64,000 bases of DNA from Hyaloperonospora brassicae (lineage: Eukaryota; Oomycota; Peronosporomycetes; Peronosporales; Peronosporaceae). The DNA is taken from the NCBI GenBank assembly GCA_947650285.1, contig CANTFL010001452.1, forward strand, positions 124,001 to 188,000, given 5' to 3'. Both the position numbers and the translations under genes were made by a program. Position 1 is the stretch's first letter; the number at the start of each line of letters is the position of its first letter. The notes under the pieces were generated by a model. That model saw only the letters and a list, made by a program, of their open reading frames with translations, did no database searches and was not told where the DNA came from. Of this stretch, positions 56,417-64,000 are shown piece after piece.

Positions 56417-59400
56417 ATGTCGGAGGAAGTAATGGACGAACCCCCGCGGATGTCCGCCAACCCATCGGAGGATGGCGAAGGATCACAAAGTGCCGACGAC
56501 GCCGCGACGACCGACGATCTGCGGTCTCCAGCAGCCGGCGGGTCCGCTCCGTCTTCAACTCGGGCAGCAAATTCCCAGGACCACACCTTTCTTCGGGCGA
56601 GTGGTCCGCTTATGTCTGAAAGCGCCGCGATGTCTTCTTCGGAGTTGCTGGGGCCACTGGGTGTCGAGCGAGACGGATTGGGCATCAAGGGGTATCTCTA
56701 CATGCGCGATGAAGGCGTGACGTACCACCGCATGAAACGCTTTTATTGTCGCTGTGTTGGTGTCAACTTCTCGCGGTTTGCGTCGCGCGACACAGCTTCT
56801 GCAATGATTGCAGCAGTTTTTAGCGCAGAGGTGCAGAAGGTGGAGGAATGGGACGGTAAAGGTCTTTGGCACACGTATCACCACTCGTTCAAGTTGTCAT
56901 TTACGTCAGGTGTTGTGTTTAATATGGATGCTGACTCGGATGAAGACAAGTACCAATGGATTGAGTACATCGAGACAGCATTGCAAGGAACAGAGGCTGC
57001 AGTTGAGAAGTGGACAGCGCATGCATCAGTGTGTCCCACCATTATGGAACTCACTCCAGGCGGTCTCACGTTTACTGAGAAGAAATGTAATCCCCCCAAG
57101 TTTAAGAATGAGGTGACGTGCTGCCACCCAGGCTGCCACGTACGATTCGATACCACCGGAAAAAGACAGCACCACTGCCGAAATTGTGGTGGGTCTGTAT
57201 GCTCAGACCATAGCTCTCGGTTTGCCATGCTTCGACATTTGAGCACGAGTTATCCTGTGCGAGTTTGCATGGGCTGCTATCGTGTACAACGATTTGTGCT
57301 GTGGCTTGGAATGTTGTTGCAACGTTTGTACATCGCTCAAACGGAGGAAGAAGGCGTGGAGAAACCTGTTCTGTCCGATGCCGATGAGGAGGAAGTAGAG
57401 GCACTGATTGCAATATTTGAAGACGACGCCTTTGGAATATCCGACGTGATTCAGGTTCTTCACTTGCATCGTCATGGGTGCGATGAAGCGTATGCTTACG
57501 CAGTGAATAAGCTGCTGATGCTTTCAGCGTCCAACTTGTCGGACTTCGAGTTCTTCCTCCCTCAAATCTTTCACATGTGGCTAACAGTGGACTGGACGAA
57601 TAATAACATCAAAGCTGCGCTACTGTTTCGAGTTTTGTGCTACGCAACCCAACTGCACATCCGCCTCGCAACATCTATCTACTGGCTAACCCGCGCAGCA
57701 GTTGACGATAGCTGCGGCTGGGGCTTTGGTCAGTCGGAGCTGTATGTGCCCGATTTCCTGTACCACAAAATGAGTAGATGCAAGCTATTGATGATGAACG
57801 TGGAGCTGCAGATTTCTCGTGGTGACTGGACATTTGAGGTGGACAAGGATTTGCCGGCCTCTACAGCGCAAACTGCCATCATCAAGTGCCTTTTCGATCG
57901 TATGTTGATCCTTGTTCACTTGGATTCAAAGCCTACTCTTTCTTTAGGTGCAATTTGTGGTGCCATGAGCAGCTGTTCCATCCCTCGGGGTTTCTTGCTC
58001 CCTAGTGATGCACTTCCAGAAGACTGCTGTCAAGATGGTGGGGAGGAGCGTCGGATATTCACCACACAGATCGAGTTCATTACGGAGCTTTGTGCGATGA
58101 CAGAAAGGTTGAGGTTCTTCCCCCCCAAATGAGCGGAAAAAGGCTTTAAGGAAAGAGTTAGAAAAACTTGAACTGCCGGAGGAAGCCTTTTGGCCATTCG
58201 GCTCTTGTGACGACCCGCTGCAGCGACTGCTTACGATTGCAAAAGACGAAGGAACGATATTTACGACGAGAGCCCGCGCACCGACGCTAATTTTCTTTGA
58301 GGTAGCGAGACTCACAACGGCTTTTGATAAGAGTGCGTGGTTATACCGCGGTCGATCTCTCCTCTTTGGCGGCCAAATTGACAAGCCATGTGATTCTGAG
58401 AGTAGTCCAAACATCGGAGGGATTAAAGCCCTGCCTCCTACTTCTGAAGCCAGAGTTGTTAAGAACGCTATCGAGATGGCCACGAGCAGCGATATAGCGC
58501 AAGTAATTGCAATGGATACGTTTTCCGGGGAAGGGAATGAGCAAGACAATGACGATTTTACAGACGAGCAGAAGCGTTCAGGTTATGATGACTTGGCGAG
58601 TAGCGCTGGTGAGGAGAACGACCTGCAAGAGCTAAGGGACCGTATTCCGTCTGATCCACCGCCATCGCTGGCCTCCCTGGCTTCTGACAAGAAGAAGCGA
58701 AATTGCCGTGACCGACCGGGCTCGCTGATGAACTCAACATCAAAATCTTTGGATTCCATTATTGCTTCTTGCGCCGAATCAATCAAGAGTCGACGGAAGC
58801 GCTCAATCAGCGAAGGCTCTGGTTTCAACGGCAGTGAAAAACCACACTGGAAGAAGCAGGGCTCCATGCCAAACGACATCGAAAACTTCACTGATGAGCA
58901 ATTGATCTCGATTGCTCAGAATATGGTGACTGGTTTGTTAGAAAGCAACCCGTCAGGGAACGGCACTTTTACGGGCAAGCAAGTCGTGGAATGGATGACA
59001 GAGAACGAAATCGTGTCGAACGCAGCGCATGCACTCTGGCTAGGAAGTGAACTGCTGCGCAGTGGCGCCCTCGAGACGAAATCGAATTTACCTGGCTCCG
59101 CCGAGAGCTTCGAGGCCAACAATGAGACACTGTATCACTTGAAAGAGCAATTTGGCACTCAATCGTCAGAGCACAGTCAAACCTTGATGTCTGATGCTCT
59201 TCCAATATCGCCACAAGGTACTAAAAAATCGACCAAAGAGTGTAACGACTCTATGTTTCGCACGTCTTCGCGCATCATGTTGAAACCTCAAGAGGTGAAG
59301 GTGGATGTTGCCGACTTAGCTGATGCAGTCGGTGCAAATTTGATCGGCACAACCGCCGAAAGCGCTCCGAATTCCATTTCAAAAGCTTCGAAGCCACTGA

Positions 59401-60626
59401 AGGACTATCTTACGAGCCCGTTTGACGAAAGGCCTTCCAATGCTTTGAACGTCCATGATGGCTCATTTATTTTGAAGTTCGAGCCTGATGTAGCAATGGC
59501 AGCAATGGACTCAGTGGAGCAAACGTTGCAGCAATTTGTGTTGTTACAAGGAGTCGAAAGTGCCACCCAACTAAGTGAAGACCTTCATGTGCTGAGGGAG
59601 CAGCTAAGTATCGTGTACGAGTATGTCATCGCTAAACGGAAACGTCTTCACGTTGCTGTAGAGTCAGCATTTGGGGAAAGCTTCGAAGAAAAGAAGGAGC
59701 GTTTGCGCGATACATCATCACATGTCGCGGCATTGCAGCCAAAGGATTGGGATTGCGTTGCGCTGATTGTCAAATCTAACGATGACCTGCGGCAAGAGGT
59801 TCTGTGCCAGCAGATCATCCGTCAGCTGCAAGATATCTTCCAGAGTGCGGACCTGCCTCTGCGCTTGCTGCCGTACGAGATCGTTGCAACTTCAGCGTCT
59901 ACAGGCATGATTGAGTACGTCAAGAATGCAGTATCGCTTGATGCGTTGAAGAAGAGGGGCAACTACACAAACCTGGCAGACCACTTCGTGAAAACGTATG
60001 GTCAGGCGGATTCACCGGCGTACAAAACAGCAATGACAAATTTCGTGCGCAGCATGGCTGCTTATTCCTTGGCATGCTACTTTTTGCAGATTAAAGACCG
60101 GCACAATGGCAACATCATGATTGACAGTGATGGCCACGTCATTCACATCGACTTCGGTTTCATACTCGGTATTGCTCCTGGGGGCCGGTTTAGTCTGGAG
60201 ACAGCTCCTTTCAAACTGACGAGCGAAATGGTCGACGCAATGGGTGGCACTCAGTCGGACTACTTCAAGGCCTACGTCATCTTTCTCATTCAAGGATTTT
60301 TGGCTCTTCAGGTAATGTCGGTCTTGTTTGTAGTGCGTAGTTTCCGATGCTAATCAATCTCCTACACTGTTGTCTGATTTGTGCAGCAACACGCCGATAC
60401 CATTCTAATGATGATCGCGATCATGGCGCAGGAGTCGTCTTGTCCGTGCTTCTTATCTCAAAATCCGCGAGACATCTTGAGCGCCACAAAACTCCTCTTC
60501 CGGCTCGACTACGACCAAAGTCAAGTCATCAAGCACGTGATCAGTCTTGTCCGCCGCAGCCACAGCAGCTACCGTACTCGCCAGTACGATGTTTTCCAGC
60601 GAATGACAAATGGCATTTTGCCCTGA
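56417..60626 (+). CDS. PH-FYVE-DEP-like phosphatidylinositol 4-kinase, two exons
   Basis: The model is exon 56417-60311, a 75-bp GT-AG intron (60312-60386, GTAATG...TTTGTGCAG), and exon 60387-60626: about 1377 residues if one C is removed from the C7 run at 58120-58126. As given, that run shifts the frame to a stop at 58132, while the correct continuation is NERKKALRKELEKLEL. Domains: PH at about 90-195 (GIKGYLYMRDEGVTYHRMKR); FYVE zinc finger at about 232-295 (KRQHHCRNCGGSVC, YPVRVCMGC); PIK helical region at about 325-565; DEP-like at about 815-885 (FTGKQVVEWM); kinase at about 1020-1377 with catalytic KDRHNGNIM, metal-binding HIDFGF, and SLETAPFKLTSEMVDAMGG, typical of type III PI4-kinase beta. 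It should make PI4P on endomembranes, with FYVE/PH giving lipid targeting. Confidence 0.88.
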
Positions 60627-60751
60627 ACGGCGACTAGGCGGGTTTGCGTTCTATTGGATCAATCCGGACATGGGTGAAAGAAACGAAACAAAGTAGACGT
60701 ACGAACAGTTCCGTCATCTGCACTGAATCTTAGCTTGATGGTTCTGGTCCA

Positions 60752-63116
60752 CTATTCCAGCTCAACTTTACGAGGGCGGCCGCGCGGACGGTCAGCGGCA
60801 CTGCTAGTGTCGGCCTTCGCTTTTTTGAAAGGGTTCTTGGACGACTTTTTCAGCTTCGCCACAGGCATGCTGCCGAGTGAAAACCGATTCCGCGAAAGTG
60901 ACCGCAACAGCACGCTATTCGACTCTTGCGCTACAATCACAATCAAGTTAATGACATAGTTAGACGCTGCGTTTATGCAGGACAACGATTCGGCATACGT
61001 TTTTGGGTAAGTTCCGACGAAGGCATGTCTTGCGACTGCTCAGTATCTTGAGAGTGGTGTGCCGAAGGATCGCCACGAGTTCTGTCGACCTGCTTCGATT
61101 TCTCACCATTCTCGGAAGCAATCAACCCATCTTCTTTATCTGCAAGACACCCCATCTGCATGTGAGATCATCATATATTGCAATCACAGCATAACAGCAA
61201 ATTCTAACCATTCTTCGTCAAGTCAGCCAGAAGGCTCTGCGAGTAATTTAGCCCCTCCTCGTCCGACGAAGAAAACGAGTCACTCTCCACAAAAGTAGCC
61301 TTTTCTGGAGAATGCTCAACGCGCTTTCCAACGATAGACGAATGGTCAGAGTCTACGGAGGATTCGCTCGCTGTACTATCCACAGACTTCACAGACTGCT
61401 TTAAACCTTGCTCGGGTTCAACAGAGCCGTTACGGGCACCACTAGCTTCTTTTGTGGCGGCAATCCGCTTCGATGTCTCCGCCATGATTTTCTTGAAACC
61501 CTTTAGTTCGCCAATCTCCTTCAGCTTTCCGGTAGCCTTCTTCTTGGAGACGGGAGTCTCTACCGCTTCAGTCTCCTCACCGGAAACAACCTCATGATTG
61601 GAAGATTGAGAGCCATGGCTCGATTCTGTTTCAGGCGTTGCAACCTTTACCGCCGGCATCACTTTTTCCGTTGTCTTCTTTACGGCAGATGTTTTCAGCG
61701 ACTCACCCTTCTTCGCACGCTTGGCCACTGGCTTCTCCACGTCATCCGACTTCGCGCCAGCTTTCTTTTTGGATTTTTGACCAATTTTTGTGGTCTCGCT
61801 TGCTGTCGACGAGTCGTCGTTAATCTTTGGTTGTATCTCGACGGTGACAGTTGCTTTTTTCTTCGGTACAGCTCGAATCTTGTCATTGGCAGCTGCCGCC
61901 TTTTTATTCGTCGACCTTTCTGCCGTACCCGTCTCGTCGTCAACCAGCTTTGACGCTGTCTTTGACGATTCAGCCAGCTTTACCGATTTCTTCTTCTTTA
62001 GAGGAGGCTCTTCGGCAGGCTCTTGGTTCACTTCCACTGACGAGGCTTCAGTTTCACTGGCCTTCCGCGCACGCTGTTTTTTCGACGGTCCGTCCTGAGA
62101 ATCTGCATCAGACGTTTGAAGCGCACTCGTTACCGAAGGAGAACCTGCCGTTGACGCAGATTGCTTTGCTGCAAGCATCTTTTTTAACAGCGCATTCTCG
62201 CTTTTTTTCGGAACAGCCTTTTTCGCAGCCTTCTTCACAGGGCTTTTTTCGTTCGTCTCAGCAACGATCTTCGTCGGCTTTTTTTCTTCGTTTCCTTCAC
62301 GTCATTCGTCTCCTTCTTGCCAGTCTTCTTTGACTCACTCTTTTGCTCCGTGCCAGCTTTTGTCGACTTATACTTCAAATCAGCCTTCTCACTACTCTGC
62401 TTCGCCACCACCTTTTTTCTACCACCAGTGCTTTCATCAGCAACGTGCTTCTTCGCGTCGGCCGTCTCCTTTGTGGCGGCTTTCGTGACACTGCCAGAAA
62501 CATTCTTTTCCTTGACCCGTGATTCAATCCCAGCAGAAGTCTTGCTGGGTGCATGTCGCTCCTTCTCCACAATCTTCTCGTTGCGGCCTGGCACTTTCTC
62601 CTTTGCGCTGTCGTTACTCTGGGTTCCAATTGCAGCTTGGCCCCCTTCCACTGCTTCCACAATCTTCTCCGGAGCCTGCGGTTTCTGCGCGCCCTGAGCC
62701 TCACTTTTCTCCTCTTCCTCGCGAGCTACGATTGCGGTTGGCTGGGCCACAAGTGCCTTCTTCGGCTTCAATTTCGCGTGGGTCACAATGTAAATCTGCT
62801 CCATGTTGTGAAAGACGTTTCCGGCCTGCACGTTCTTCGCCAGATCCACAAATCTATGGGACGCCTCCTGATGCACTGCAGTATGTGCCCGACGGTCTAA
62901 CACCAGCTCAGGCGACACGCACTTCTGGAGGCGCAGGCCGCGGCTGAGCGGGGGCAGGTGCGGAAAGACGCGCGCGTACTCGTCTACGATAAAGTCCTCC
63001 AAATCCCCGACAGTCTGCAAGCGTGACGTCTGCACTAGCATCACGCGGCTTTCTTCTGGAAGCATGGCCAGCAGCACCATTTCACCCCCCGTCGCTGTCA
63101 TCTCCGTTGTTGTCAT
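60752..63116 (-). CDS. Lys/Ala/Ser-rich nuclear-type protein with C-terminal AT-hook, three exons
   Basis: Model: exon 1 63116-61209; intron 61208-61140 (69 bp, GTTAGA...TTGCAG); exon 2 61139-60999; intron 60998-60931 (68 bp, GTATGC...CTAAC...TTGTAG); exon 3 60930-60752. Phases agree, giving 742 residues if one base is added to the T7 run at 62279-62285. As given, that run moves the frame at KETKKK. The N-terminal 120 residues look folded and could be ubiquitin-like (VGDLEDFIVDEY, GLRLQKC, QIYIVTHAK). The middle is low-complexity with nuclear-localisation-like KKAAKKAVPKK. An acidic patch SSSDEEG is followed by a C-terminal AT-hook, DRPRGRPRK. A chromatin or nucleolar role is plausible, but the family is not recognised. 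It is convergent with the kinase gene, 125 bp apart. Confidence 0.7.
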
Positions 63117-63153
63117 AGGGCCAGAGACCTTCACGACTTGTGGCCTGCTTGCT

Positions 63154-63164
63154 GTATCGAATGA
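63154..63164 (-). promoter_or_regulatory. Possible initiator-like element
   Basis: The minus strand reads TCATTCGATAC inside CTTTCATTCGATACAGC, 38-48 bp upstream of the ATG at 63116. Oomycete promoters often have an initiator with a TCATTC core near the transcription start. The match is partial. Confidence 0.3.
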
Positions 63165-64000
63165 AAGAGTGACACCATGCGAATGGCTCCGAGCCACTCG
63201 AACCTAAACGGGTAATCGCTGAAACCGCGCAGCAGTTGCTTTACCGGTTTACACGGTATTCGTGAGAGCAATTTGACGTTGCAAAATGGCCGCAAAAGCC
63301 AGCAATTATCGCTAGACACTTGTTGGTCGTGGGATGACGAGCAAAGTGACGTAGGGCTCCATGCATTTCCGTCGTTATCCTACCAGCCCTTGCATTCACC
63401 CCTGTTTCGTTTATATACCTTTCTTTTGGCAACAGCTATCATCTCGAAACTCTACTTCTCCTTTGTGTAACTTTACAGCTCCTACCAACAACTCATGTCA
63501 AATGCTGCTGCGTGTGCTAGCTGTAACCGGTCTCCTTAAGCTTTACTGATGATGTTGCGTGGCACAAACGCGGATAACAGCGTAGGAAGAAGAAGCAAAA
63601 GGTCACGCACACAGGACTCATGGAAGTATGTACAGCTGAATGGTAGACTCAATCATTGATATTTGTTGTATGTAACAATAGAGAGAGAGAACGATACGGT
63701 ATCATGATAACCCTCTTTATGTAATTCAGTCAAAATTATACTTAGGTATGGTCTAGCCATCCAAAAATTGTTGTTAAAGATACGTTTAATCCTAAGCCGT
63801 AAAGGTTTCTACGACTGCACATTGATATGTAGATGATTATTCAAAATGGGCTCGTCAAAGTCTGAGCGATTCGGTTACAATGAGCAAGCATGGTCGGTCG
63901 ATAATAGCTGAACAGCAAGTTTACACCACGTAACTACCGTCTCCTCCATTTGCTTTCTTTCTAAGACATCGATGGTCAAGCTACATTGTAGTGCTGTAAC
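63165..64000. other. Intergenic sequence without recognised features
   Basis: No open frame, tRNA or repeat of note besides a short (GA)n at about 63680-63693. It probably contains the promoter of the minus-strand gene on its left side. Confidence 0.5.

Noticed and set aside
58118..58140. Programmed frameshifting in the kinase gene
   Set aside because: A plain C7 run without a recognised slippery heptamer or downstream structure, in a host gene, with a second homopolymer error nearby; sequencing error is more economical.

Overview
The window looks like nuclear DNA of an oomycete, probably a Peronosporales species (Phytophthora or downy-mildew type). The evidence is the set of LTR retroelements (a chromodomain Ty3/Gypsy element with two RNase H domains, a second Gypsy family and a Copia element), short GT-AG introns of 68-75 bp, and a PH-FYVE-lipid kinase fusion. 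I cannot name the species. No RXLR-type effector gene, rRNA or CRISPR array was seen.

Layout. (1) 1-10272: a head-to-tail array of 551-bp units, each with one tRNA-Ile(AAU) gene on the minus strand. There are 17 intact genes, then a unit corrupted by small deletions, then a strongly diverged last unit whose tRNA is a pseudogene. The array continues beyond the left edge of the window. (2) 10273-25108: about 15 kb of AT-rich sequence with no recognisable gene, holding a 98-bp (ATGT)n tract. (3) 25109-49446: nested LTR retrotransposons. An old, heavily broken Ty3/Gypsy element on the minus strand runs from about 48.6 kb (gag) to 27.4 kb (3' LTR). Its integrase is split by a complete 12.46-kb younger Gypsy element (30672-43130), and its gag is split by a solo LTR (47292-48564) of a family related to the younger element. 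(4) 49447-54624: a complete but mutated Copia element with a perfect 5-bp target duplication. (5) 54836-56102: a 5'-truncated LINE with a 17-bp target duplication. (6) 56417-63116: the only host protein genes, a convergent pair. One is a PH-FYVE-DEP-like-phosphatidylinositol 4-kinase gene on the plus strand. The other encodes a Lys/Ala/Ser-rich protein ending in an AT-hook, on the minus strand, with three exons.

How the parts relate. Both Gypsy elements carry, between integrase and the 3' LTR, a long stretch whose open frames lie on the opposite strand to gag-pol. This antisense module, together with an acquired second RNase H that keeps all four catalytic acidic residues in the younger element, is the most interesting system here; it recalls plant Tat/Ogre-type elements. 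All retroelement reading frames carry stops or frameshifts, so none of these copies is autonomous. Both host genes are interrupted by one-base length differences in a homopolymer (C7 and T7). With the deletion-rich tRNA unit near 9.4 kb, this suggests residual sequencing or assembly errors rather than real pseudogenes.
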